Below, one piece after another: positions 26,997 to 35,351 of a stretch of 64,000 bases of DNA; within the stretch, counting starts at the first letter, position 1, and each line of letters opens with the position of its first letter. The notes below the pieces were generated by a model. It was not told the origin of the DNA, searched no databases, and worked only from the letters and a program-made list of their open reading frames with translations. A program made the position numbers and the translations under genes. Origin of the DNA: JBDREC01 sp043820105 [NCBI: Pseudomonadota bacterium] (GTDB lineage: Bacteria > Bdellovibrionota_F > JAHFAK01); contig JBDREC010000095.1 of the NCBI GenBank assembly GCA_043820105.1, positions 1 through 64,000 on the forward strand, in the 5' to 3' direction.

Positions 26997-28916
26997 ATGC
27001 CAAAAGTTTACAGAGAACCTTTAAAAAAAGATAAAAAAGAACCTGCAAAAAATATGCAAACAAAGAAATTCGATATTTATGATCATAAACCTGCTATTAT
27101 TATTGCTTTTATTGTATTGGTTATTTTAGGTTTATTATTTTTAGTTACAAAATATTCAAAGAATTTCAGAACAACTGACATTGAAGGAAATATTGTTAAA
27201 GAGCAGCTAGAGGAAATTGAAGAATTAGGAATACCTGAGCTATCATACGCTGACAAAGAATATTTAATTGCTACTTCAAAAAAAGCTATTAGCAATTTCC
27301 TTGAAAGCAATAAGCCTGATTCAAACTGGCCTGAAAAATACAATAACATGAAAAATAAGGTTTATGTTACATTTAGAAATAAAGGAAATTTACTTAGCTC
27401 CTGGTCATCACAAAAAAATAATCTGGCTGAAACAATTTACAAGGCAACAACGGAAAACCTTCAATCTCTGGCATTAAAAACCAAGTTAAATGAAGATATG
27501 ATAAAAAATGTGCAAATCCATATTCACATTTTAAGCAGCCAAAGGCCATTAGGCGCAGGCTATGTTCATGGCTTACACGGTTTGCAATTTAGCAAAGGCT
27601 CGTTATCAGCCACATATACAAACTCAAAAGCAATTGAAGGTAACTATAAAAAAGAAAAGCTTTTTGCAAAGTTATGTGAAAAAGCGCGGCTACCTGAAAC
27701 TTGTCATAATGACCCAAGTGTCATTAAATATTATTTTGACACTCTTCACTTTGGAGAAGTTTTAACTTCCAATAAAATTATCACCTTTTTTAAATCTTCG
27801 GTTCATGATGAAAACATTAATATAACTTATGATAAAATAAAAAACTCTTTAAATCTAGCTGAAAAGTGGTTAGTTGATAACCTTGAAGATACGGGTAAGT
27901 TTATTTATGTCTACAACCCATCTAATGGAACTTATTCCCAAAACAATAACATGATCAGGCAACTTATGGGTTCTCGTGCTCTAGCTGAAATGGCCATGAA
28001 AGATAAGAGCTTATTAAAAAAACATAAAAAGAATTTGGAATATATCTTCAAACATTGGTACTTTGAAGAAGGCGATAAAGGTTATATTTTATATAAAGAC
28101 AAATCAAAATTAGGTGGAATCGCAATTGCCCTGAGAACCTTAATATATAGTCCCTATTTTGAGGATTACAAGGATAAAGCAAAAAAGCTATTCAAAACAA
28201 TTTTATTCTTACAAAATGAAGATGGCTCATTTGAACCCTGGTATAAACTTCCTCATAATTATAATTATGACAAGGAACGCTTGTTAAACTTTTATTCAGG
28301 TGAAGCGCTGCTTGCTATGACCGAGTATTATGAGAAAATAAAAGATCCTGCGATTTTAAAAGCCACAACAAGATCTCAAGATTTTTATATTGTTAGATAT
28401 GTTAAGAATATGAAAAATTACTATTACCCAGCATATGTTCCATGGCACACACAATCTTTGAACAAGCTTTACAAAATCACTAAGAACAAAAAATATGCAA
28501 AGGCTATCTTTATCATGAATGATGAGCTTTTAAAAATTCAGAATCAAAATGGAAAACCAACAAAAGATCTTTTAGGCAGATTTTACTCACCTGCCCATCC
28601 TCATTATGGAACGCCACACTCGGCATCTGATGGTGTTTATACTGAAGGTGTAGCCTATGCCTATGAAATTGCCAAAATAGAAAATGATGAATTTCATAAA
28701 AAGAAATATAAAGATGCCATAATCCTGGGTGTCCATAATCTAATAAATCTTCAATATGTTCCTCCTAAAATGTATTATATGGAATATCCCGAGAGAGTCT
28801 ATGGCGCTATTCGATTTAGAGCTTCAGACAACAGAATCCGAACAGATACAACTCAGCATATGATTGATGCTTTTACTCATATTTTAAAAGTTTTTAAGCC
28901 AGAGGATTTTAATTAA
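26997..28916 (+). CDS. Membrane-anchored protein with AMMECR1-like and alpha-toroid regions
   Basis: A 639-residue protein with one N-terminal membrane helix (about 32-52) after a basic head. Residues ~85-230 (KKAISNFLES, VYVTFRNKGNLLSSW, LAETIYKATTENL) vaguely resemble AMMECR1 domains. Residues ~300-639 show repeating helical hairpins with aromatic motifs (QNEDGSFEPW, GEALLAMTEYYE, SDGVYTEGVAYAYEIAK, THQHMIDAFTH-like) typical of alpha/alpha-toroid glycan-acting enzymes such as C5-epimerase or lyase relatives. It sits 2 bases after a lipoprotein gene and 3 before a GT-C-type gene. I infer a role in surface polysaccharide but cannot name the reaction. Confidence 0.6.
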   Translation: MPKVYREPLKKDKKEPAKNMQTKKFDIYDHKPAIIIAFIVLVILGLLFLVTKYSKNFRTTDIEGNIVKEQLEEIEELGIPELSYADKEYLIATSKKAISNFLESNKPDSNWPEKYNNMKNKVYVTFRNKGNLLSSWSSQKNNLAETIYKATTENLQSLALKTKLNEDMIKNVQIHIHILSSQRPLGAGYVHGLHGLQFSKGSLSATYTNSKAIEGNYKKEKLFAKLCEKARLPETCHNDPSVIKYYFDTLHFGEVLTSNKIITFFKSSVHDENINITYDKIKNSLNLAEKWLVDNLEDTGKFIYVYNPSNGTYSQNNNMIRQLMGSRALAEMAMKDKSLLKKHKKNLEYIFKHWYFEEGDKGYILYKDKSKLGGIAIALRTLIYSPYFEDYKDKAKKLFKTILFLQNEDGSFEPWYKLPHNYNYDKERLLNFYSGEALLAMTEYYEKIKDPAILKATTRSQDFYIVRYVKNMKNYYYPAYVPWHTQSLNKLYKITKNKKYAKAIFIMNDELLKIQNQNGKPTKDLLGRFYSPAHPHYGTPHSASDGVYTEGVAYAYEIAKIENDEFHKKKYKDAIILGVHNLINLQYVPPKMYYMEYPERVYGAIRFRASDNRIRTDTTQHMIDAFTHILKVFKPEDFN

Positions 28917-28919
28917 ACA

Positions 28920-30557
28920 ATGAAGTTTTTAAAAAACAACTGGATTCTTGTATTAGGAATAATATTAAGCATAATTATTTGCTTAAAAACAGATCCAATT
29001 AGCAGAAACCAGTCTCATCTAGTTAGAATGTACTTAGCAATATATTCTGCTCTTTGTTTAATTTTTTATTTTATAGTAAGAAATAAATTATTGCCCTTTA
29101 AAGAAATGCTTAAAAAGCGTTCTTATTTATCAAATATATTTTTTGCACTAATTATATTTGGTTCAATTGTTGGAATTTTTAATTATTACCAATTTGATAA
29201 GAAAGTTTTCGCAACAGTTGGAGATCATTCTGACGTTACTTATTATTATATAAACTCTAAATATTTTAATGAACTTGGTTACTATAATTTATATCCTGCG
29301 ATCTTAATTGCAGATTCAGAACTAGCTAACAAACTAAATTACATAAAAAAATATAGAGATTTAAAAACTTATAAAATGGTAAAAACAAGACATGCCTTTA
29401 ATAATTCATCTAGAATAAAAGCAAAATTTTCAGATACGAGATGGAAAGAATTTAGAAAGGAAATAAATTTCCTCATAAGTAAAAATATAGCTGGTGGCTG
29501 GAAATATTTTTTTATAGATCATGGCTACAACCCACCTCCAACCTGGACAATCGTTGGTGGGAGTTTGGCCAAGCTTGTTCCTGTTACAAAACTAAAATAT
29601 ATCACAACAGTAGATTTGCTTCTTATTATTTTAATGTTCATTTTAATAGCAAAAAGCTTTGGCCTAATTCCAATGTTTTTCTCGATTCTATTTTTTATTT
29701 GCACCTTTAGCGGTAGATGGCCCATTCTTGGTCAGGCTTTGTTGCGTTTTGACTGGCTCGTTTGTTTAGTTTCTTCAGTTTGCTTTTTAAAATTAAACAA
29801 ACATCTTAGCTCTGGTTTATTAATGATGTACTCGGCATTAAATCGGATCTTTCCCGCGATATTTTTCTTTCCTTATTTCATAAAAATTATTCATGGGCTT
29901 ATAAAAGATAAAAAGCTCTGCATAAAAAGCAAAAAATTTATTATTGGCTCAACAATTAGCTTTGTCTTGCTAGTTGGAAGCTCCTTAATATTCTTAGGCC
30001 CCTCTGCATATATCGAATCCCAAGAAAACATTAAACTTCATGCATCAGCAGAATCCTACAGTTCCCATAGGGTAGGCTTAGGCGACGCCTTACTTTTTCG
30101 CTTTGAAACATCAAGGAAGGAAATGAATAAAAATGGTGGAATTGATCAAAAAAGAAAAGACTTAGAAACAATTATGCCGGCTCTAAAATTACTAGCTCTT
30201 TTTTGTCTAATTTTTTTGGCTATATACATTATTAAATCAAAACTACCTGTTTACAGTTTGATTCCCTTATTAATAATTCCGCTTTTTATTTTAACAAATC
30301 CTCAGATTAATTATTATAATTTAAGATTGCTGCTTATTTTATGGCACTTTGATAATCCAAAACTAATAAGAAATAAGCTAGGCTTAATAATACTGTTTGC
30401 AATTGAAGCGATCACCCAACTAACACATGTTTTAGGATATACAAGATATACAGTTACTTGTACAACTTCTTTAGGGCTGCTTATTTATTTCATTTTTATA
30501 ATAACAAACCTAAGCATTGACTTAATTAAAAACAGTAAACAAAAAGTTTCTTTTTAA
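28920..30557 (+). CDS. Polytopic membrane protein, GT-C/GT87-like, copy 1
   Basis: A 545-residue protein with about ten to twelve membrane helices. Blocks such as SKYFNELGYYNLYPAILIAD, a large loop, and RWPILGQALLRFDWLV followed by NRIFPAIFFFPYF recall GT-C glycosyltransferases of the DUF2029/GT87 type that use polyprenyl-phosphate sugars. It shares its plan with the next gene (SKYFNELGY, LLRFDW/ILRFDY, R.FPxxFxxxxxIK), so the two arose by duplication. The catalytic acidic motif cannot be placed with certainty. Expected to add sugars to a lipid-linked or surface glycan at the outer face of the inner membrane. Confidence 0.65.
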   Translation: MKFLKNNWILVLGIILSIIICLKTDPISRNQSHLVRMYLAIYSALCLIFYFIVRNKLLPFKEMLKKRSYLSNIFFALIIFGSIVGIFNYYQFDKKVFATVGDHSDVTYYYINSKYFNELGYYNLYPAILIADSELANKLNYIKKYRDLKTYKMVKTRHAFNNSSRIKAKFSDTRWKEFRKEINFLISKNIAGGWKYFFIDHGYNPPPTWTIVGGSLAKLVPVTKLKYITTVDLLLIILMFILIAKSFGLIPMFFSILFFICTFSGRWPILGQALLRFDWLVCLVSSVCFLKLNKHLSSGLLMMYSALNRIFPAIFFFPYFIKIIHGLIKDKKLCIKSKKFIIGSTISFVLLVGSSLIFLGPSAYIESQENIKLHASAESYSSHRVGLGDALLFRFETSRKEMNKNGGIDQKRKDLETIMPALKLLALFCLIFLAIYIIKSKLPVYSLIPLLIIPLFILTNPQINYYNLRLLLILWHFDNPKLIRNKLGLIILFAIEAITQLTHVLGYTRYTVTCTTSLGLLIYFIFIITNLSIDLIKNSKQKVSF

Positions 30558-30578
30558 AAAAAGGTTATTCTATTTTAT

Positions 30579-32138
30579 ATGCCTTATAACATAATAAATC
30601 CTGATACAGCATATAAAATTCAAATGATAGCGGTTATTCTTTGCACACTGGTTTTATTTACAAAAATATTTTTTTCTAAAATCAAAACAACAAATTATAA
30701 ATTTGCTCTAATTAAAAAAGTGTTAAATAGTTTAATCGTTATATTTGTTTTGTTTATGTCTATAAACTATTTCTATATTTCAAGAGCCAGCGAACATTAT
30801 ATTCATAGATGGGATATGTATCACACTGTTATTGGATCAAAATACTTCAATGAACTTGGTTATACAAAGCTATATGAATGCACTTTATTTTATAATGAAA
30901 AAACCCTTCATTTTTTTACGCCTCCCGCAAGAGCAAGAAATTTATTAACTTTAAATTATGAGACCACCAAAAAACTTTTAAAAAAAAGCAATTGCAATTC
31001 TATCTTTTCACAAGAGCGTCAAAAGGAATTTATAAATGATTTAAAAACATTCAATGATATTACATATCCAGAGTTTTGGAAAGAAATATTCTTAGACAAG
31101 GGCTATAATGGCTCGCCATTTTACACCTTTCTAATCTCAAATATTACTAACGTTGTACCAATAAGTTATAATTCCTTATTGGCCTTATCTTGTATAGATA
31201 TTGTCCTTGTTTTAATTGCCTTTACATTTGTGCTTTGGGCCTTTGGATATAAAATGGCTCTTTTATCTTTTATATTTTTCACGCTCAACTTCCCCAACAG
31301 ATATGTTCATATGGGAGCATCAATATTACGTTTTGATTATATTGCTTATACAATAATTGCTTTATGTCTTTATCGAAAAAACAAATTCAAAACATCAGCC
31401 TTTTTATTGGCCCTTGCCTCTGTCATAAGAATGTTTCCTGTTTTATTTGCCTTAGGTTTTATTATCAAAGCCTTAATGGAATTTTCAAAAACAAAAAAAA
31501 TCAAAATAAAATATTTAAATTTCATCCTATCATTTATAATCTCACTAGCTTTGCTTCTTGGGGCTTCGCTTACTTTTGGACCAGGAGTTAAAGCCTGGCA
31601 AAAGTTCTTTACAAACATGAAAATTCATAACCAACAAAGTGCGGGCTTTAGAATTGGTTTTAAAAATCTTTTCATGTTTAAGGGTGAAATAACAAAGAAA
31701 GACCGTTTTGTTTCTTATCAAAAAAAGGCCAATGCCTTTGCAAAAGTAAAAGTCTATTTTTATATATGTTTTGCTATCTTTTTGATCCTGGCTTTTATGA
31801 TTATGAATAAATTAGAAGACCTTGATGCTTCAATTTTGTTTGGGGTTTTTACTTTTTATCTCTACTTCTGTTCAACACGATATTATTACTCAATTCTTGT
31901 TCTCTTAATCCTATTTCTCTACAAATATAGAAACGAACTATTCTCACAAGTCTCAACTCTACTTCTATTTCTAATATCTGCGATCGCTTTTGTGGCAAAC
32001 TACTACAACAACTTTGATCCTTTCATATATAATTATCTTTTATCTTTCATGCTTTTGGTCTATTTCTTATATCTAATTATATTCTTAATACTTAAGTTTA
32101 AAGTTTGGAGGTTTTTGAATCCTAAAATTAATTATTAA
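30579..32138 (+). CDS. Polytopic membrane protein, GT-C/GT87-like, copy 2
   Basis: A 519-residue paralogue of the previous gene, with the same order of blocks: YHTVIGSKYFNELGYTKLYE near residue 85, WKEIFLDKGYNGSPFYTF near 170, SILRFDYIAYT near 250 and VIRMFPVLFALGFIIK near 285. About ten helices are predicted. It ends the lipoprotein/anchored/GT-C/GT-C unit. Its stop codon TAA lies inside a TTAATTG heptad array, so the last residues NPKINY are partly repeat-encoded. Confidence 0.65.
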   Translation: MPYNIINPDTAYKIQMIAVILCTLVLFTKIFFSKIKTTNYKFALIKKVLNSLIVIFVLFMSINYFYISRASEHYIHRWDMYHTVIGSKYFNELGYTKLYECTLFYNEKTLHFFTPPARARNLLTLNYETTKKLLKKSNCNSIFSQERQKEFINDLKTFNDITYPEFWKEIFLDKGYNGSPFYTFLISNITNVVPISYNSLLALSCIDIVLVLIAFTFVLWAFGYKMALLSFIFFTLNFPNRYVHMGASILRFDYIAYTIIALCLYRKNKFKTSAFLLALASVIRMFPVLFALGFIIKALMEFSKTKKIKIKYLNFILSFIISLALLLGASLTFGPGVKAWQKFFTNMKIHNQQSAGFRIGFKNLFMFKGEITKKDRFVSYQKKANAFAKVKVYFYICFAIFLILAFMIMNKLEDLDASILFGVFTFYLYFCSTRYYYSILVLLILFLYKYRNELFSQVSTLLLFLISAIAFVANYYNNFDPFIYNYLLSFMLLVYFLYLIIFLILKFKVWRFLNPKINY

Positions 32139-32222
32139 TTGTTAATTGTTAATTATTGATTATTTTAGGACTCAATTCCAATTTCCAACAATCAACAATC
32201 AATTTTCAATTCTCAATTATTG
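32127..32222. repeat. TTAATTG heptad inverted array between convergent genes
   Basis: Left arm 32127-32161 carries TTAATTG-type heptads; right arm 32186-32222 carries the inverse (AATCAACAATCAATTTTC-type). The arms can form a long AT-rich hairpin. It lies between two convergent genes and gives both of them their stop codons (TAA for the plus-strand gene, TGA for trmL). Confidence 0.75.
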
Positions 32223-32670
32223 GATCAAAACCATTTTGTCGAATGGATTCATATACCACAATACCAACAGCATTAGCCAAATTCAAAGATCTAACATTTG
32301 AACTAATCGGAATCTTAAAAAATCTCTCAGGAAATTTACTAAACAAATAATCAGGCAAACCAATTGTTTCGCAACCAAAGATAAGATAGCTTTCTTTTGG
32401 ATAAGAAACTTCAGTGTAAACTTTTTTGGCTTTCTTGCTAAAGAAAAATAAATATTTATCAGGCACACGATCAACGATTTCTTCAATTGTTTCAACACTG
32501 GTCAGCTTTAGATCTTTCCAATAATCAAGCCCTGCTCTTCGAACAGCCTTGTCGTCAATAGAAAAACCTAGTTTGCCAACCAAAAAAAGTCTGCTATTTG
32601 TTGCAACCGAAAGTCTGGCTATATTGCCTGTATTTTGTGGGATTTCGGGGCTTAGGAGAACTATGTTCAA
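32206..32670 (-). CDS. trmL: tRNA (cytidine/uridine-34-2'-O)-methyltransferase TrmL
   Basis: A 154-residue SPOUT methyltransferase. SPEIPQNTGNIARLSVAT at the N-terminus, LIFGCETIGLP near 93, and VRSLNLANAVGIVVYE near 125 are the three knot motifs; the usual FGPE is FGCE here. It methylates the ribose at wobble position 34 of tRNA-Leu isoacceptors. Length is normal. The final EN and TGA lie in a repeat arm. Confidence 0.93.
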   Translation of the reverse strand: MNIVLLSPEIPQNTGNIARLSVATNSRLFLVGKLGFSIDDKAVRRAGLDYWKDLKLTSVETIEEIVDRVPDKYLFFFSKKAKKVYTEVSYPKESYLIFGCETIGLPDYLFSKFPERFFKIPISSNVRSLNLANAVGIVVYESIRQNGFDPIIEN

Positions 32671-32716
32671 ATTACTTCCTCTTATTTTAATATTAATTGT
32701 TAATTAAGGGCAACCA

Positions 32717-33709
32717 CTAAACATGCAATTCAATACAATCTTCATCCTCAAGCACATAATCCTTATTCACCCTCTGCCCATCATATTTTCCTTCACCCCA
32801 AATGCAGGCAAACTTCATTTTATCAACAAATTCTTTGTGAACAGATTTTGCAAAGTCTAGAAGTGTTGATCCTCTTTTGAAAATAAATGGCTGACTTCTA
32901 TCTGGTTTTTTCCCACGAGCTTTTGAATAAACTCTTACAATGTTCATAAGTTCAAATATCCTTCTTGGAATTGTACCAATTGTTTTTTCATCCAAAAAAC
33001 TTACAGGATAAAGATCAAAATCTTTGCCCAACTCTTTTTCGAAAAGTTCGAAAATTACTTCATCTGGATCAAGATCCATTTTAGTTATAAATATAATAGT
33101 TTTTTTATATGCAAGGGAAAGCGAGGTTTCTTCAGGTTCATTTTTTCCAAAAAGAATCATCTTCTTTTCTTTTAAAAGCTCTTTGCACTTTTCAAAGTCA
33201 CCTAAAGTATCTGTTGCTCCCATATCTAAAAACAAAATTACAATATCAGAATTCCTAATATTATTAAAAACCCAATATTCGCAATATTCATCAGACAAAG
33301 GGGGAAGATCAATAAGTTGAAACTGCACATTTTCAAATTGCAGCATTCCAGCAAGTGGCGCTCTGGTTGTAAAAGCAAATTCAGCGATTTCAGGAGAAGC
33401 GTTTGTAGATAAATCAACAAAGCTAGATTTTCCTGAGTTGGGTAAGCCAACGAGAGCAATTTGGGCTGCCCCTTCTTTTTTAATATGAAACTTAGCATCA
33501 GAACCTGAACTTTTGCCAGATGATTTTTCACTTTGGTTTTTGAACTTAGAAAGCTTTTTCCTAAGATCTGCTTGCATTTTATCAGTTCCCTTATGCTTAG
33601 GAATCACAGCAAGCATGTGTTCAAGGGCCGCAATCTTTTCTTCATTAGTAGCTGCTTTTTTAAATGCTTCTTCTGCTTGTTTGTAAATTGGGGTTAGGTT
33701 TGCTGGCAT
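32717..33709 (-). CDS. TGS-domain GTPase (DRG/Obg-like)
   Basis: A 330-residue GTPase. Residues 1-75 are helical and basic. Walker A GLPNSGKS lies at 88-95, G3 is DLPP near 130, and the G4 block is ITKMDLD (TKxD rather than NKxD). A TGS domain occupies about 250-330. The pattern fits DRG-like proteins, which in other organisms bind ribosomes or a partner protein. Function in bacteria is unknown. It stands alone on the minus strand. Confidence 0.85.
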   Translation of the reverse strand: MPANLTPIYKQAEEAFKKAATNEEKIAALEHMLAVIPKHKGTDKMQADLRKKLSKFKNQSEKSSGKSSGSDAKFHIKKEGAAQIALVGLPNSGKSSFVDLSTNASPEIAEFAFTTRAPLAGMLQFENVQFQLIDLPPLSDEYCEYWVFNNIRNSDIVILFLDMGATDTLGDFEKCKELLKEKKMILFGKNEPEETSLSLAYKKTIIFITKMDLDPDEVIFELFEKELGKDFDLYPVSFLDEKTIGTIPRRIFELMNIVRVYSKARGKKPDRSQPFIFKRGSTLLDFAKSVHKEFVDKMKFACIWGEGKYDGQRVNKDYVLEDEDCIELHV

Positions 33710-33756
33710 AATAAAATTAATTCAAAATTAAAAATTCAAGATTCAAAATTACAATT

Positions 33757-33782
33757 GTCATCCTGAACTTGTTTCAGGATCC
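33757..33782. repeat. Palindromic intergenic repeat, copy 3
   Basis: The same element as at 17401-17426, same orientation, between the TGS GTPase and the HEPN gene. It is flanked by AT-rich imperfect repeats (ATTCAAGATTCAAAATT). Confidence 0.85.
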
Positions 33783-34025
33783 CATTAGTAAAATTGTAAT
33801 TAAAAATTCTATTATTTGATAACATTACTTTTGTGATTAAATCAATGAAAAAAATTAGATTACTCTCTGACTCAAAATTTATTTCTCCTTGCAGGGCCTC
33901 AGATTCGAAGCTTTCTAAGTCTCCACATCCGATATAGAGCGTTTGAACAATTATTAATAAAAATGTAAGGAAAAATTATATTAAAAAAGAATTCGGATCA
34001 AATTCAGGTTCAAATTTGAAATTAT
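33783..34025. other. Gene-free spacer upstream of the accessory region
   Basis: Together with the repeat to its left and the coding remnant to its right this makes a 437-base stretch (33710-34146) without an intact gene. I see no RNA gene or promoter in it. A 30-codon plus-strand frame at about 33845 is unremarkable. Confidence 0.5.
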
Positions 34026-34149
34026 TTATAAATATTCAACTGGCCACAACTTTTGCAGAAATTTACTGGCTTTAATGATCTCAATATTTCCAACTTTCTT
34101 TTCTCTTTTTAGGTTAAGAACAACCTGGCAAGCTGTTAATTTATATTTA
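34026..34149 (-). pseudogene. Short coding remnant 3' of the HEPN gene
   Basis: In a frame shifted from the HEPN gene, the minus strand reads DKYKLTACQVVLNLKREKK then VGNIEIIKASKFLQKLWPVEYL and TAA. The composition looks like protein rather than chance, but there is no start and no family I recognise. It may be the tail of a gene displaced when the toxin-antitoxin pair arrived. Confidence 0.3.
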
Positions 34150-34515
34150 TCCTGAAAAGATTATTTTTATTTCTTCAAGGTAGAGTTTAAAAATTTCTAA
34201 ATATTCACTTTCTTCTAAACCAAAATAATCATGAGTGCCAATGTTCCTAGCTTCAATAAACCTAAACCACAACTTAACTTCTGAAATTTTTCCAATCTTA
34301 GCTGCTTTTCTAATTGCCTCTTTGGGAGAAGGTGCCTCTAACCCTTCATCTTCTACAATTTTTTTTAATTCTTTCCATGCATATTCTATAGAAATTTCAA
34401 AGGTTTTTGCTAAAGCTAAAAAAGCAAAATGACTCTCATTGCCATCTTTTTTGCTTTCGTAGAACTTAAATGCATTTTTAAAATCTACAATAGATTCATT
34501 AAATTTATTATTCAT
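34147..34515 (-). CDS. HEPN toxin, nucleotidyltransferase substrate-binding family (HI0074/HepT-like)
   Basis: A 122-residue helical protein. The HEPN signature RX4HXY is exact at residues 90-97 (R-NIGT-H-D-Y). Such proteins act as RNases (HepT type) and are silenced when their cognate MNT partner AMPylates the tyrosine of this motif. It starts 1 base after the MNT gene, with AAGGA 7 bases ahead of the ATG, so the pair is translationally coupled with the antitoxin first. Similarity to HI0074 proteins, once thought to be substrate-binding subunits, runs through the whole length. Confidence 0.85.
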   Translation of the reverse strand: MNNKFNESIVDFKNAFKFYESKKDGNESHFAFLALAKTFEISIEYAWKELKKIVEDEGLEAPSPKEAIRKAAKIGKISEVKLWFRFIEARNIGTHDYFGLEESEYLEIFKLYLEEIKIIFSG

Positions 34516-34516
34516 A

Positions 34517-35089
34517 TTATTTTCCTTCTTTTAATTGGGCAATTTTTAGCAAAAACCTCTTAAAAGCCATTTTTTTTCCTTTTAGAAAAGTTATTGATTC
34601 ATCTAGCTCTTTTATAAACCAGTCAGGTGCTGCATCTAAATTAATAAGATCAATTTCAATTTCCAAATTATCTGCTAAATCACCTACTATAGATTTCATG
34701 TCTAAAAAAGTTATTCCATTTATTTTCTTTTCATTTGATAAAACTCCCAAGTCGCAATCAGAATATCTAGTAGATGTTCCCTTTGCTCTTGATCCTAATA
34801 GTACGATACTCGTGTCAGGAAATTTTTTCAATAATTCGTCAATTATTAAACTAATCCCAAATTCTTCAAGTGTTATCTTTGCTTCACTTTCATCAATAAG
34901 CTCAAAGGGACTAACATTTAAGGATTTTGCTATAGCTAAGAACTGATCACTAAATATCTTCTTTTTTCCTGTTAAATAATCATAAATAGTATTTCGATGA
35001 ATTTTTGTGCGTTTAGAGAATTGAGAAATAGAAAGAAAGCCGAGTCTAATTAACTGTATTCGGAATTTTTTTTCGTTGAATGTATACAT
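34517..35089 (-). CDS. MNT-type antitoxin nucleotidyltransferase with N-terminal HTH
   Basis: A 190-residue fusion. Residues ~10-65 form an XRE/Cro-like helix-turn-helix (SISQFSKRTKIHRNTIYDYLTGKK). Residues ~85-190 are a minimal nucleotidyltransferase with GSX10DXD exact at 99-113 and a further Asp near 147. By analogy with MntA it should AMPylate the HEPN toxin next to it. The HTH fusion suggests it also represses its own promoter; TGTACA repeats lie upstream. The ATG at 35089 (MYTFNEKK) is chosen; 20 upstream residues read as spacer. Confidence 0.85.
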   Translation of the reverse strand: MYTFNEKKFRIQLIRLGFLSISQFSKRTKIHRNTIYDYLTGKKKIFSDQFLAIAKSLNVSPFELIDESEAKITLEEFGISLIIDELLKKFPDTSIVLLGSRAKGTSTRYSDCDLGVLSNEKKINGITFLDMKSIVGDLADNLEIEIDLINLDAAPDWFIKELDESITFLKGKKMAFKRFLLKIAQLKEGK

Positions 35090-35133
35090 AACAATAATAA
35101 TAGCATACCAGATCAAATATTGCAATATATTAT

Positions 35134-35148
35134 TGTACAGCATGTACA
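35134..35148 (-). promoter_or_regulatory. TGTACA-N3-TGTACA candidate operator of the HEPN/MNT pair
   Basis: Two TGTACA palindromes at 35134-35139 and 35143-35148 are 3 bases apart; a third near-site GTACAT lies at 35157-35162 and TGTATACA overlaps the MNT start (35081-35088). The spacing fits a dimeric HTH protein. The site is 45 bases upstream of the MNT start, in the spacer shared with the divergent toxin gene. Confidence 0.4.
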
Positions 35149-35295
35149 CAAAACAAGTACATCACAAATTGACATATTAAAATCATTATTCTTTTTAATA
35201 TAATTTTTTTTACATCTTTAGCAAAGAAAGAGTCTTTTTAAAATAATCACTAAAGTTAACAACATGTTTTCATATCTCTTTTTACGGTTCTTTGT

Positions 35296-35312
35296 TTGGC
35301 ACAATTCTTGTA
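35296..35312 (+). promoter_or_regulatory. Sigma-54-like promoter ahead of the ADP-ribosyltransferase gene
   Basis: TTGGCAC (35296-35302), then 5 bases, then TTGTA (35308-35312). The -24 GG and -12 position are 10 bases apart as in sigma-54 promoters, but the -12 GC is GT. A start near 35323 would leave a 29-base leader that contains GGAAGAG ahead of the ATG at 35352. Confidence 0.4.
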
Positions 35313-35351
35313 ATTAATATTTGCAGGTTATTACTTATGGGAAGAGACATT

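Noticed and set aside
33890-33960. Possible tRNA-like arm (GATTCGAAGC) in the spacer before the HEPN gene
   Set aside because: The flanks do not form acceptor, D or anticodon stems on either strand.
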